Shown here piece by piece: positions 54,729 through 63,620 of a stretch of DNA of 64,000 bases. Where the stretch lies: NCBI RefSeq assembly GCF_900231835.1, contig NZ_OCTN01000007.1, forward strand, positions 62,001 to 126,000, written 5' to 3'. Numbering within the stretch: the stretch's first letter is position 1; the number at the start of each line of letters is the position of its first letter. Both the position numbers and the translations under genes were made by a program. Source of the stretch: Pontivivens marinum. Its GTDB lineage: Bacteria > Pseudomonadota > Alphaproteobacteria > Rhodobacterales > Rhodobacteraceae. Under the pieces are notes generated by a model. The model was given only the letters and a program-made list of their open reading frames with translations, was not told the origin of the DNA and ran no database searches.

Positions 54729-55450
54729 GGAAAGCGCTCGCAATTGCATTCATCCTAACCGGATGCGCGACATCCGAGATCGGCCAACCGCCTCAGGTCA
54801 CGCCGATTGATGCGCCGGAAAACCGCATCATCGCAGCAGTCAGTCCTGAGCGATTGGCGTTGAGCCAAGCCGCCGCTTCGCGCGCGGAACCGCTCACGTC
54901 AGATGGCTCGCTTTGGCGCTCTGGCCCTAGCAGCCTTTTTGGTGATCGGCGTGCCAGCGTGTTGGGTGATATCTTGACGGTTGTCATTGAAATCGATGAG
55001 CAGGCGGAGATTTCAAACGGCACGGATCGATCACGATCAGGGCAGGAGGGGATGAGCGTTAGCTCTCTGTTCGGATTGCCTGAGAGTTTGGCCGGTCGCG
55101 GCGTTTCTCTTGATCCAGCGGTCGAGGCGAGCTCGACATCAGGGTCATCCGGTTCGGGTAGCACACGGCGCGAGGAGGAGATCACATTGCGGGTCGCTGC
55201 GACGGTCGTGGATATCCTGCCAAACGGACATCTCGTGGTTCTGGGCAGTCAGGAAGTACGCGTGAATTACGAATTGCGTGATTTGCAGGTCGCCGGAATC
55301 GTGCGGCCCGAGGATATCTCGCGCCAGAATGAGATTACCTACGATAAAATTGCGGGCGCTCGGATCATCTATGGTGGGCGGGGGCAAATCACAGACCTGC
55401 AACAACCACGGTATGGCCAGCAGCTCCTTGAGCGTGTTTTGCCATTCTAA
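54725..55450 (+). CDS. flgH: Flagellar L-ring lipoprotein FlgH
   Basis: Outer-membrane L-ring subunit, 241 residues. The lipobox LTGC gives lipidated Cys14; then SLWRSGPSSLFGDRRASVLGDILTVVIEIDEQAEISN and LRVAATVVDILPNGHLVVLGSQEVRVNYELRDLQVAGIVRPEDIS are the FlgH core. Overlap with flgA and a 9-bp gap to fliL show continuous transcription. The P-ring gene flgI is not in the window. Confidence 0.95.
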   Translation: MRKALAIAFILTGCATSEIGQPPQVTPIDAPENRIIAAVSPERLALSQAAASRAEPLTSDGSLWRSGPSSLFGDRRASVLGDILTVVIEIDEQAEISNGTDRSRSGQEGMSVSSLFGLPESLAGRGVSLDPAVEASSTSGSSGSGSTRREEEITLRVAATVVDILPNGHLVVLGSQEVRVNYELRDLQVAGIVRPEDISRQNEITYDKIAGARIIYGGRGQITDLQQPRYGQQLLERVLPF

Positions 55451-55459
55451 GGAGGGGTT

Positions 55460-55903
55460 ATGCGTTTTCTGATTATCCTATCGCTTGCCGTGATTTGTGG
55501 GGCAGGCGGGGCAGGCGCGGCGTGGGTCTTGAAATCGGGGCAGGGTACAGATGCCGTGATGGAGGATGACGAACCCAGTCATTATGGTTTCGTCGAGCTG
55601 CAAAACCAGTTCGTTGTCCCGTTAACTGATGGGGATACGATCTCCGGCCTTGTGGCTGTTTCGCTGGCTATTGAGGGGGAAAAAGGCCAGGAAACCATGA
55701 TTGAGGATGCCGAACCGCGCCTGCGCGATGCGTTTCTGCGCGTTCTGTTCGACCATGCGCGGGCTGATGGGTTCTCTGGTGATTTCACGAATAACACGAG
55801 TATGTCCGAGCTGCGAAATCGGCTCAGCACAACCGCGCATGGCATTCTGGGCTCGATCGCGAATGGAGTCTTGATTACCAGCGTGACCCGTCAAGATTTC
55901 TGA
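55460..55903 (+). CDS. fliL: Flagellar basal body-associated protein FliL
   Basis: A 147-residue inner-membrane protein with one N-terminal helix (FLIILSLAVICGAGGAGAAWVL) and a periplasmic domain with YGFVELQNQFVVPL, IEDAEPRLRDAFLRVLFDHAR and a conserved ending, the FliL SPFH-like domain that surrounds the stator. AAGGAGG precedes the ATG. It closes the flgB-fliL operon and converges with the leftward export-gate operon. Confidence 0.88.
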   Translation: MRFLIILSLAVICGAGGAGAAWVLKSGQGTDAVMEDDEPSHYGFVELQNQFVVPLTDGDTISGLVAVSLAIEGEKGQETMIEDAEPRLRDAFLRVLFDHARADGFSGDFTNNTSMSELRNRLSTTAHGILGSIANGVLITSVTRQDF

Positions 55904-55905
55904 GA

Positions 55906-56256
55906 TTATAAACCTCTGCGAGCGCGCTGCTGGTCAGCGCGCTTTTGCGCCTTTAGCGAAGCCTCGATAACAATATCATACTGCCGTCGCAGTTTTGCTA
56001 GCTCAAGAACAGCCTTCTGGTGTTCAGAGGTAGCGTTGATCAGGGATGTATCAATCGCGCGTAGGCGTGCTTGACGCCCGCGATCCTCCATAGCCCTTTG
56101 CAGAATGTCGTCAGTGAGTGGCATGGTCAGGATCTCGCTCCGATCATTCTTTAGCTTGCTCAATTGATTGCCGACCTGCGCGACCCGCACTTTTGATTTG
56201 GCAATGAGCGATGAGAGGGCTTGGCTGACGCGCTTTGCATCCCTGGGGTTCATCAT
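55906..56256 (-). CDS. Small coiled-coil flagellar protein (FliJ-like, putative)
   Basis: A 116-residue, strongly basic, fully helical protein. Heptad-like stretches run through SKVRVAQVGNQLSKLKNDRSEIL and HQKAVLELAKLRRQYDIVIEASLKAQKR. It overlaps the flhB stop by four bases and is last in the slt-flhA-fliR-flhB operon. Size, charge and location resemble FliJ, the export-gate chaperone normally paired with FliI, which here lacks a neighbouring fliJ. No FliJ motif is certain, so this is an inference. Two consecutive ATGs (56256, 56253) are possible starts. Confidence 0.5.
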   Translation of the reverse strand: MMNPRDAKRVSQALSSLIAKSKVRVAQVGNQLSKLKNDRSEILTMPLTDDILQRAMEDRGRQARLRAIDTSLINATSEHQKAVLELAKLRRQYDIVIEASLKAQKRADQQRARRGL

Positions 56257-57314
56257 GAGCGAGCCTTTGAACGCATTTTGTCGGCAAACCGAATTGCAGC
56301 AGCGACTGCACGATATGTGTCATGCGGTATCTCTGCGCCGACGGGTAAATCCGCATATAGCATCCGCGCCGTCGGGATATCGCGATAGGTCGGAATGCCA
56401 TTCTCGGCGGCCAGTTCGCGTATTCGCGTGGCAATCTCACCTTGCCCCTTGGCCACGCAGATTGGTGCGCCGGGTTGGGTGCGGTCCCACTTTAGCGCGA
56501 CTGCGATTTCCGTTGGATTGACGAGGATAACATCAGCCTCAGGCACGTCTTGCAACATCCGGTTTCCGGCCAACTCCTGCGCGCGCTGCCGTCGTTGCGC
56601 TTTTTGGTGGGGGTCACCCTCGGAATCCTTGGACTCATCGCGCAGATCTTGATGGCTCATCCGAAGTTTTCTTTGGTGATCAAATCGTTGCCAGAGGAAG
56701 TCCACAATTGCAATTGATCCGGCAACCAGTGTCGCAACTGTTAGCAATGAAAGGACGGTCTTGCCCATATAGATGGCGAGCGTTCCTGCTGATGCTCCTG
56801 ACAGTCCAATCAAGCGGTCCTTCTCTAAGTCAAACCAGACACCTAGTGCGACGGACAGGATGAGGAGTTTTGTTGTGCTCTTTGCAAATTCGAACAGGCC
56901 AGTAGCTCCAAATTTTCGTCCAAACCCCTTAAGGATACTGATGCGATCCAGTTTGGGGGCGAGGTTAGAGCCCGTGACCAAAATACCGCGCTGAGCTATC
57001 AGCGCAGCTAAGATCAACGCGATTGGCAGTGCGATGAGTGAGGCCGCGGCAATAAATGCATTCTGCATCGCCTTTAATGCTATCGACATTCCCTGCGGGG
57101 TCGTGGCTTCGGCAAAAATTCGCGTTAGGCTGCTGCCAATGACATCAATCTGGCTTGCACCAAAAATACTCAGGCCAATGAGTAGGCCAAGATATGAGGT
57201 GGCGGATAAGATATCAGGACTGCGTGCGATGTTTCCCTTGCGCCGCGCATCGTCCAGCTTTTTGGGCGTCGGGTCATGGATTTTCTCACCGCTGTCGCTT
57301 TCCGATTCACTCAT
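56253..57314 (-). CDS. flhB: Flagellar export switch protein FlhB
   Basis: A 353-residue membrane protein controlling the hook-to-filament specificity switch. It starts with the charged DSGEKIHDPTPKKLDDARRKGNIARS signature, has four helices (about 35-210), then the cytoplasmic linker and domain. The self-cleavage motif, NPTH in most FlhB, reads NPTE at 266-269, though Asn266 and Pro267 needed for cleavage are kept. The rest of the domain (VAKGQGEIATRIRELAAENGIPT) is normal. It overlaps fliR upstream by four bases. Confidence 0.94.
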   Translation of the reverse strand: MSESESDSGEKIHDPTPKKLDDARRKGNIARSPDILSATSYLGLLIGLSIFGASQIDVIGSSLTRIFAEATTPQGMSIALKAMQNAFIAAASLIALPIALILAALIAQRGILVTGSNLAPKLDRISILKGFGRKFGATGLFEFAKSTTKLLILSVALGVWFDLEKDRLIGLSGASAGTLAIYMGKTVLSLLTVATLVAGSIAIVDFLWQRFDHQRKLRMSHQDLRDESKDSEGDPHQKAQRRQRAQELAGNRMLQDVPEADVILVNPTEIAVALKWDRTQPGAPICVAKGQGEIATRIRELAAENGIPTYRDIPTARMLYADLPVGAEIPHDTYRAVAAAIRFADKMRSKARS

Positions 57315-58072
57315 GGCGGTGATGAAAATGGTGCGGCAAGAAGGTCGGCAAGCAGCTCATTCCAGAGTATCAAAATCGCAGGGGCGGCCAGTAGCATTAG
57401 AATGATTGAGGCCCCCGTAATCGCGGGCGCGCCGATAAATGCGACCATTAATTGCGGCATCGCGCGGTTAATTGCACCCAGCGCGATGTTATAGGCCAAT
57501 GCCACCACTACGAATGGTGCAGCTAGGGTGAAGCCCAATGAAATGGTGTGGCCGGTTCGCGCGATCCCCCACTGGGCAAGCTCGCCGGAATTTGGCAATC
57601 GTCCGGGGGGGAACAAGTCATAGCTTAGGACCAAGGCCTCCGCTATTCGGATATGCAGCCCAAGGATCAGCGCAAGGGTAACGCCTGCGAGGGACAGCAT
57701 CGCGCCGATTGCGGGCATCGGGTCTGGCATCGCACCCGGTCCTAGGAGTTGGGCAAGCGATGTGCTTTGCGCCGCGATAGAGCCTGCAAATTGCAACGCC
57801 ATGACCAGCATGCGTATCGACAGGCCAAGGGTTATTCCCACTGCGATTTCTACAATCAAGGCTGGCAGCAGAGGAACGCCATATGCATCAGGCACCATCG
57901 GCCATACAATCATCGTGAATGCAACTGAAACAGCTAGCCGGACGCGCATTGGCAGCAAGGATGATCCAAAGCCGGGCATCAGCCCAACAGCGGCTGCCAC
58001 CCGTGCAAAGACAAGAGCAATCGCCGTAAAAACGTCTTGCGAAAACAGCGCTATATCCCCCAGCTCTGCCAT
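57311..58072 (-). CDS. fliR: Flagellar export gate protein FliR
   Basis: A 253-residue membrane protein with about six helices. It contains ALVFARVAAAVGLMPGFGSSLLPMRVRLAVSVAFTMIVWP at the N-terminus and LGFTLAAPFVVVALAYNIALGAINRAMPQLMVAFIGAPAITG near the C-terminus, both FliR landmarks. It overlaps flhA by one base and flhB by four, in the order flhA-fliR-flhB. Confidence 0.94.
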   Translation of the reverse strand: MAELGDIALFSQDVFTAIALVFARVAAAVGLMPGFGSSLLPMRVRLAVSVAFTMIVWPMVPDAYGVPLLPALIVEIAVGITLGLSIRMLVMALQFAGSIAAQSTSLAQLLGPGAMPDPMPAIGAMLSLAGVTLALILGLHIRIAEALVLSYDLFPPGRLPNSGELAQWGIARTGHTISLGFTLAAPFVVVALAYNIALGAINRAMPQLMVAFIGAPAITGASIILMLLAAPAILILWNELLADLLAAPFSSPP

Positions 58073-60165
58073 TATGGTGCAACCGTGCCTAGCATTGTTG
58101 GGCGAACGCCGGTGCCAATCTCATCATATGATAAAACCGGGCTGGATATACCGCGTGCGGCTAGAATTGCTCGAATAAAGCGTCGGCGTCGGGCAGCTGT
58201 AATGATCGCAGGATTCCGACCAGTTTCGGCAATTCTTGTAATTTCTGCTGCGATCCGTTCCGTTAACCTGTTGATGTCAGGTCCTGGCAAGGCAACATCA
58301 TTTGCGCCGCCACTGCCTGAAACTTCATTTCGGGCAAAGAGAGCCTCCCACGCGGGGTCGAGTTGAATTAAGGGTAGTGCGCCATCAGTTTCACTTAGGG
58401 TTGCAGTTAATTGAAACGATAATCTGTGCCGAACATGCTCTGCCAAAACCTCGGGCGGGGTAGTTTGTGGGGCGGCCTCGCTTAATGCTTCGAGGATCAG
58501 GGGCAGGTTGCGGATGGAAATTTGCTCCTCCAGCAGCAACCGTAGAACGGTTTGAAGCGTATCTAGGTTAACCCTCTCTGGAACATACTCATCCAATAGC
58601 TTTTTGTTCGCCGCCGCGCGGGCAGGGTCTGTCGGGCTGGTAAAAGCATCGAGCATTTTGCGCAGCGCGCGTCTAGTGAACAATCTGCCGAAATGGCTCT
58701 TGATAACTTCTAGCAGATGCGTGGCGATAACTTCAGCCGGTGTAATGATCGTATGGCCTGCAAGGTCAGCGCTGTTGCGATCGTCAGGATTAATCCACCG
58801 CGCAGGGGCGCCGTAAACGGGCTCAGCCACATCCTGCCCCGATGGTAATCCGGCCCTCTCATCGGGTAGCAGCATGAGGAGGCTGTTCGCCTCCAGATGG
58901 CTTTCCGCAACGCTAACACCCTGAATGCGGATGGAATAGCCGCCTAGGGTGCTGCCCGGATCATCTGTGAGACGAATTTCCGGCAGGATTAGTCCGTATA
59001 GTTCCGCGATATGATTGCGCATATTAACAATGCGCGCGTCGAGGCCGCTGGCTGCATTCATCGCCACAGGCACCAGATCAGGCGCAACCGTGACGTGGAT
59101 TTCATCAAGGTCTATTACATCACCTAGGCTACGTTCCTTGGCTATCGGGGCAGGGACAATTTCCTGCTTTGCGGCCTCACGCTGTTCTCTTTTTTGTTTC
59201 TCTAGACCGAAATATGCTGCCAGCCCTAGGCCTATAGCGCCAATCATAAACGGGATGAACGGCAAACCGGGAATAATCGCGAACACCGCCATTAGGCCCG
59301 CAACAGTTCCCAATGCCGCTGGATAACCGCCCAATTGCGTGAGAATTGCCTGATCTGCGCTATCCGTCGCGCCCCCCTTGGCCAGCAGCAATGCCGTCGC
59401 AATGGAGATGATGACCGCAGGAATTTGGCTAACCAAACCGTCGCCAACAGTCAGGATTGCGTATGTTTCAAAGGCTTGCCCCGCTGGCATGCCATGAACA
59501 AACATGCCTATGGACAGGCCGACAATCAGGTTCAGTAGGGTGATCAACAGGCCCGCAATTGCGTCACCCTTTACGAATTTTGAGGCGCCATCCAGTGAGC
59601 CGAAAAAGGTGGTTTCCTCCTGCTCAACCTTACGGCGCTTGCTCGCATCCTCATGTGTCATCGCACCGGCGGCCATATCACTGTCGATGGCCAATTGCTT
59701 GCCCGGCATGGCGTCTAGAGCAAAGCGCGCGCCGACCTCGGCCATGCGGCCAGCGCCCTTTGTGATGACCATAAAATTCACAATCAGCAGGACGCAAAAC
59801 ACAACGAGGCCCAGATAGACGCTACCGCTCATCACGAACATGGCAAAGCCCTCGATAACACCGCCAGCGGCCTGTGTGCCGGTGTGACCTTGCCCGATAA
59901 TCAGCTTCGTCGAAGATATGTTCAGCGAAAGTCGCAGCATCAGGCTTGCCAGTAGGATCGTTGGAAAGGCGGAGAAATCCAGCGGCCTTTGAATGAACAG
60001 CGTGTTCGCGAAAATCAGGATTGCCAATCCAAAGGAGGCAGACAGCCCGAGGTCGAGCACAATCGCGGGCACTGGCAGGATCATCATGATGATGATCGCC
60101 ATCAGCGCGAGGGTCATCAATACCGTGGGTTGGTACAGGACACGGATGTTGAATGTGGACCCCAT
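58072..60165 (-). CDS. flhA: Flagellar export gate protein FlhA
   Basis: A 697-residue export-gate subunit. The N-terminal half has about eight helices with SASFGLAILIFANTLFIQRPLDFSAFPTILLASLMLRLSLNISSTKLI, the FHIPEP region with GRMAEVGARFALDAMPGKQLAIDSDM, and AILTVGDGLVSQIPAVIISIATALLL. The C-terminal cytoplasmic domain that docks export substrates starts near 350 after the basic linker GLEKQKREQREAAKQE. It begins two bases after the transglycosylase stop (TAATCATG). Confidence 0.96.
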   Translation of the reverse strand: MGSTFNIRVLYQPTVLMTLALMAIIIMMILPVPAIVLDLGLSASFGLAILIFANTLFIQRPLDFSAFPTILLASLMLRLSLNISSTKLIIGQGHTGTQAAGGVIEGFAMFVMSGSVYLGLVVFCVLLIVNFMVITKGAGRMAEVGARFALDAMPGKQLAIDSDMAAGAMTHEDASKRRKVEQEETTFFGSLDGASKFVKGDAIAGLLITLLNLIVGLSIGMFVHGMPAGQAFETYAILTVGDGLVSQIPAVIISIATALLLAKGGATDSADQAILTQLGGYPAALGTVAGLMAVFAIIPGLPFIPFMIGAIGLGLAAYFGLEKQKREQREAAKQEIVPAPIAKERSLGDVIDLDEIHVTVAPDLVPVAMNAASGLDARIVNMRNHIAELYGLILPEIRLTDDPGSTLGGYSIRIQGVSVAESHLEANSLLMLLPDERAGLPSGQDVAEPVYGAPARWINPDDRNSADLAGHTIITPAEVIATHLLEVIKSHFGRLFTRRALRKMLDAFTSPTDPARAAANKKLLDEYVPERVNLDTLQTVLRLLLEEQISIRNLPLILEALSEAAPQTTPPEVLAEHVRHRLSFQLTATLSETDGALPLIQLDPAWEALFARNEVSGSGGANDVALPGPDINRLTERIAAEITRIAETGRNPAIITAARRRRFIRAILAARGISSPVLSYDEIGTGVRPTMLGTVAP

Positions 60166-60167
60166 GA

Positions 60168-60782
60168 TTAACGCCTATGCAGCGGGCCAGCCGCACGTGT
60201 TAGCAGCGGACCGGTTGCGCGCGTTAGATAAAACACCGACGCGGTGTTTTGTGCGGGTTCAAGACCTGCATCCGGTAGATTGCCGCGGATTTCATCGAAT
60301 CGTGCGATATAGCGTTCAGAAAATTCAGGAGTGCCGGAGTGATATCGACCGGCGGCGCGGCTCCAGTCGCCAAACGTTTCGAAATGCTCATTGAGGTATT
60401 TCGCCGCGTATTCGGCGTTGGCGGTTGGGTCAAACATTGCTGCAACGCTGTCAAACGCATCGCCATGCCACCGCCAGTTCAACTGGAAACACCCAACATC
60501 AAAGCTTGTTTGACCTTGTGATAGGGCATCTTCGGCGAATGATTGGGCCTGCTGTCGGGTGTCGAACCAATGGCCTGCCCCCTCAAGGTTAACGGTCCAT
60601 GGCCATGGACGCAGCTCTCCATCACGGGGCCTGCCTGTTTCGGTCAATGTGATCGCGCGCATAACGTCGATGGGGATGTGTTGATCGCGGGCTGCATGGT
60701 TTGCCGCGACATCGCAAAGCGTTGCATCGGCGTGGACTGGGCCGGCAAGCATAAGGAATGCCATGATGTAACGTGGTTTCAT
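60168..60782 (-). CDS. Lytic transglycosylase, probably flagellar (SltF-like)
   Basis: A 204-residue exported SLT-domain protein. The signal peptide (KPRYIMAFLMLAGPVHA-DA) leads into IPIDVMRAITLTETGR with probable catalytic Glu48, then DVGCFQLNWRWHGDAF, NAEYAAKYLNEHFETFGDWSRAAGRYHSG, the lysozyme-like core. It is first in the flhA-fliR-flhB operon. FlgJ in this window lacks a muramidase domain; in Rhodobacter sphaeroides a separate SltF clears peptidoglycan for the rod, and this gene fits that role. The ATG at 60782 is used because a signal peptide starts there. Confidence 0.85.
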   Translation of the reverse strand: MKPRYIMAFLMLAGPVHADATLCDVAANHAARDQHIPIDVMRAITLTETGRPRDGELRPWPWTVNLEGAGHWFDTRQQAQSFAEDALSQGQTSFDVGCFQLNWRWHGDAFDSVAAMFDPTANAEYAAKYLNEHFETFGDWSRAAGRYHSGTPEFSERYIARFDEIRGNLPDAGLEPAQNTASVFYLTRATGPLLTRAAGPLHRR

Positions 60783-60830
60783 TGCCCGATTTCCCTGCTG
60801 TAGCATTCTTGCCAAACAGGATTACCGGTA

Positions 60831-60854
60831 GATGGTTACCGAAGAGTAACCATC
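60831..60854. promoter_or_regulatory. Perfect 9-bp dyad upstream of the slt-flhA operon
   Basis: GATGGTTAC-CGAAGA-GTAACCATC, perfect arms of nine bases, centred about 60 bp before the transglycosylase start. It could be an operator or a leader hairpin of the leftward operon. It lacks a T-tract on either side, so a terminator is less likely. Confidence 0.55.
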
Positions 60855-60986
60855 ACGACATCTCATTCGATACAGGATTTTGAGCACTTCTTTGAAATGT
60901 AACATGCAGGAAATCATAATCGCCCTATCATTGCAGGGTGATTGGGGACGATTCAGCGGATTGCTGTTTTGAGATAAATCTTTGCG

Positions 60987-61015
60987 TTGACCATTCGAAC
61001 TTAAACGAAGATAAG
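60987..61015 (+). promoter_or_regulatory. Predicted glpD promoter with DeoR/GlpR-type operator
   Basis: A -35 box TTGACC (60987-60992), 17-bp spacer and -10 GATAAG (61010-61015). The spacer is exactly filled by TTCG-N8-CGAA (60994-61009), which resembles half-sites of GlpR (DeoR family) operators. Repression by glycerol-3-phosphate-responsive GlpR is the natural guess; no glpR gene is in the window. Confidence 0.6.
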
Positions 61016-61040
61016 CGCAAAAAAATGAACGAGGTGGATC

Positions 61041-62600
61041 ATGAGCGATATTCTCGATCTTTGGGTGATTGGCGGCGGTATTAACGGTGTGGGTATTGCC
61101 CGCGACGCTGTTGGACGTGATCTGACAGTCGGGCTTTGCGAGCAAGGCGATCTGGCCGGTGCCACCTCATCCGCGTCCACCAAGCTGTTCCATGGCGGGC
61201 TACGGTATCTGGAATATCTAGAGGTTGATTTGGTGCGCAAGGCACTGATCGAGCGGGAAACATTGTTGACAGCGATGCCACATATCTCATGGCCGATGCG
61301 CTTTGTCCTTCCGTTTCATCCTGATATGCGGTTCGAGGGCGAAACGCCGGTTAGCCGTATTGTAAGCCGGTTGATGCCGTGGACCAAGGGGCGTCGCCCA
61401 TCGTGGTTGATCCGGTTGGGCCTATTTTTCTACGATCATTTGGGCGGTCGTAAGGTTCTGCCCGCGACCAAGACTTTGGACCTGCGCACCGACCCGGCAG
61501 GTGTTGCGCTGGAAAATAAGTTCGAGAAGGGCTTTGAATATTCCGATTGCTGGGTCGAGGATAGTCGCCTTGTGGTTCTGAATGCGCGTGATGCGGCCTC
61601 CCGTGGGGCGGAGATTTTGGTTCGTACCAAATGTGTTGGTGCTGATCGTCACGACGACCACTGGGTTATCCACTTGGAGGACGTTCGGTCCGGTGCGCGT
61701 TATCAACGCCGCGCCCGCATCTTGGTAAATGCTGGCGGTCCATGGGTTGAGGATATCGTTCGCAATACGGTGAACATTGAATCGCGCGAAGGCGTCCGCT
61801 TGGTGCGTGGCAGTCATATCGTGGTGAAGAAAATGTTCGATCATGATCGCGCATATTTCCTACAGGGTGAGGATGGCCGCATCATGTTTGCGATCCCTTA
61901 TCAGGAGGATTTCACTCTGATCGGGACGACGGATCAGGATCACACGGCTGGCCCCGGAACCGCAGAATGCACGCTCGAGGAAGCGGACTATATGCGCAAT
62001 TTCGTGAATGCATATTTCGAGGCGGATATTCAGCCCGAGGATATTGTGTGGACCTATTCCGGCGTGCGTCCCCTTTACGATGACGGTGCGAAATCAGCGA
62101 CCGCGGCGACGCGGGACTATGTTCTATCGCTGGATACAGCGCAGCAGCAGGCTCCTTTGCTGAATGTATTCGGTGGGAAAATAACGACTTACCGTAAGCT
62201 GGCCGAATCCGCTTTGGCAAAGCTGGAGGATCATATCTCTGGCAAGCGTTCGAATTGGACCGCTGGTGTCGCATTGCCAGGTGGTGATTTTCCTGTGGAT
62301 GGCGTTGCAGCATTGACGCAACGCGTGGCCGATGCCGCGCCCTATCTGACGGCCAAAACGGTTCGCCGGTTTGTTCGCGCATATGGCACCGACGCGCTGA
62401 ACATCTTGCAGGGGGCGAGCAGTTTCGCAGATCTCGGGCGCGATTTCGGCGCTGAATTGACGGAGCGGGAAGTGCTGTGGCTCATGCAAAATGAGTGGGC
62501 CCAGCGGGCGGAGGACGTTGTTTGGCGGCGATCCAAGCTCGGCTTGCGCATTACGGCAGAGCAGATCACGGCCTTGGATGACTGGATGCTCGACTGTTAA
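61041..62600 (+). CDS. glpD: Glycerol-3-phosphate dehydrogenase (aerobic, FAD)
   Basis: Membrane-associated flavoenzyme of 519 residues oxidising glycerol 3-phosphate to dihydroxyacetone phosphate and passing electrons to quinone. FAD motif LWVIGGGINGVGIARDA, then ATSSASTKLFHGGLRYLE, NAGGPWVEDI, WTYSGVRPLYDDG and NVFGGKITTYRKLAE are all GlpD signatures. GAGGTGG precedes the ATG. It is an isolated metabolic gene inside the flagellar island, with no glpF or glpK nearby. Its stop overlaps the convergent fliM stop within TTAA. Confidence 0.95.
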   Translation: MSDILDLWVIGGGINGVGIARDAVGRDLTVGLCEQGDLAGATSSASTKLFHGGLRYLEYLEVDLVRKALIERETLLTAMPHISWPMRFVLPFHPDMRFEGETPVSRIVSRLMPWTKGRRPSWLIRLGLFFYDHLGGRKVLPATKTLDLRTDPAGVALENKFEKGFEYSDCWVEDSRLVVLNARDAASRGAEILVRTKCVGADRHDDHWVIHLEDVRSGARYQRRARILVNAGGPWVEDIVRNTVNIESREGVRLVRGSHIVVKKMFDHDRAYFLQGEDGRIMFAIPYQEDFTLIGTTDQDHTAGPGTAECTLEEADYMRNFVNAYFEADIQPEDIVWTYSGVRPLYDDGAKSATAATRDYVLSLDTAQQQAPLLNVFGGKITTYRKLAESALAKLEDHISGKRSNWTAGVALPGGDFPVDGVAALTQRVADAAPYLTAKTVRRFVRAYGTDALNILQGASSFADLGRDFGAELTEREVLWLMQNEWAQRAEDVVWRRSKLGLRITAEQITALDDWMLDC

Positions 62601-63568
62601 GCGCCGGTTGGACGTTGGTCGACGATGCTGCGTAGATGCTCCGTCACCTCTTGCTGGGGATCATCGGTTAATCGTACGCCCTTACCCTCGTCCCGCGCGC
62701 CTAGGCGCGCGGCGGCGAAATACACTTGATTATCAGCAGTGCCCAAAACCAGCTCCAACTCATCAACGGCACTGCGCGGTACGGGGATGATGTCACCAAC
62801 CCTCCAATCCTCGATTTGGCCCATGCTGACCTTGGCGCGATGCATGATTGCGGTCATCGAGACAGGGCAATTCAGCGCCGCCTGATGCATGTGATCCTGC
62901 CAGATACCACCGGCACTATCGGTGCCGTGCGACTCGGTCGGTTTGCGGATGGATTGCAGGCTGTCCAGAACGGATAGCGGAATGATCAGCTCAAAATCAG
63001 CGTTGCGCGCCGCCTCACCTATATCAAGGTTTAGACCTATGGTCATTACATCGGCATTTGGCGGTGCGATACTAACCTGCGTTACGTTCTGCTCCATATA
63101 GGCGAGGGCCAGCTTCCGCGCGACGGGGGCACCCATCGTTTCCTCCATCGCGCGGGTAAAGCAATCAATCGCTCCGGCCAGAAAATCCTCACACAGCTCC
63201 ATATCAATGGCGGTTAAACTGCGCGTCGTCGGAACAGGGGACACGGTGGGGTCGCCGCCCATCCGCAGATCAACCAAGTGAAACACCAATTCGGAACTAA
63301 GGTTAATCATCGCCGCAGTGTCCAAACCGGGAATCCGCGCAATGCCCAGCATTGATGGAATTGCGATACGCTCCATCGTGTCTGCCTGTTTCGACACCTC
63401 TGTCGCGGTGATGATCGCGCCAGTTGTAGTTTTGAACAAATCACGCGCCGTGCGTTCGATTGCGGCCGCAAACCGGACTGCAATCGCGGAAAATTCCGGC
63501 ATCGGAACACGCCCATCGGGGCGTTGTGCGATTTTGCGTGCGATTATCGTGTCGATTTGGTCGGCCAC
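62597..63568 (-). CDS. fliM: Flagellar motor switch protein FliM
   Basis: C-ring protein of 323 residues. The middle domain has IAIPSMLGIARIPGLDTAAMINLSSELVFHLVDLRMGG and ITAIDMELCEDF-like segments, and the C-terminal SpoA domain ends with VGDIIPVPRSAVDELELVLGTADNQVYFAARLG-type sequence. The canonical N-terminal CheY-binding peptide (LSQxEIDALL) is not visible; the protein begins ADQIDTIIARKIAQ. The start is GTG at 63568 with GGAG eleven bases upstream. It is divergent from motB across about 160 bp. Confidence 0.88.
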   Translation of the reverse strand: MADQIDTIIARKIAQRPDGRVPMPEFSAIAVRFAAAIERTARDLFKTTTGAIITATEVSKQADTMERIAIPSMLGIARIPGLDTAAMINLSSELVFHLVDLRMGGDPTVSPVPTTRSLTAIDMELCEDFLAGAIDCFTRAMEETMGAPVARKLALAYMEQNVTQVSIAPPNADVMTIGLNLDIGEAARNADFELIIPLSVLDSLQSIRKPTESHGTDSAGGIWQDHMHQAALNCPVSMTAIMHRAKVSMGQIEDWRVGDIIPVPRSAVDELELVLGTADNQVYFAAARLGARDEGKGVRLTDDPQQEVTEHLRSIVDQRPTGA

Positions 63569-63620
63569 GGTTCAGTAGCTCCGATTCTTGCTTTGCATAA
63601 CCTGCTTAGCCCCTTGGTGA

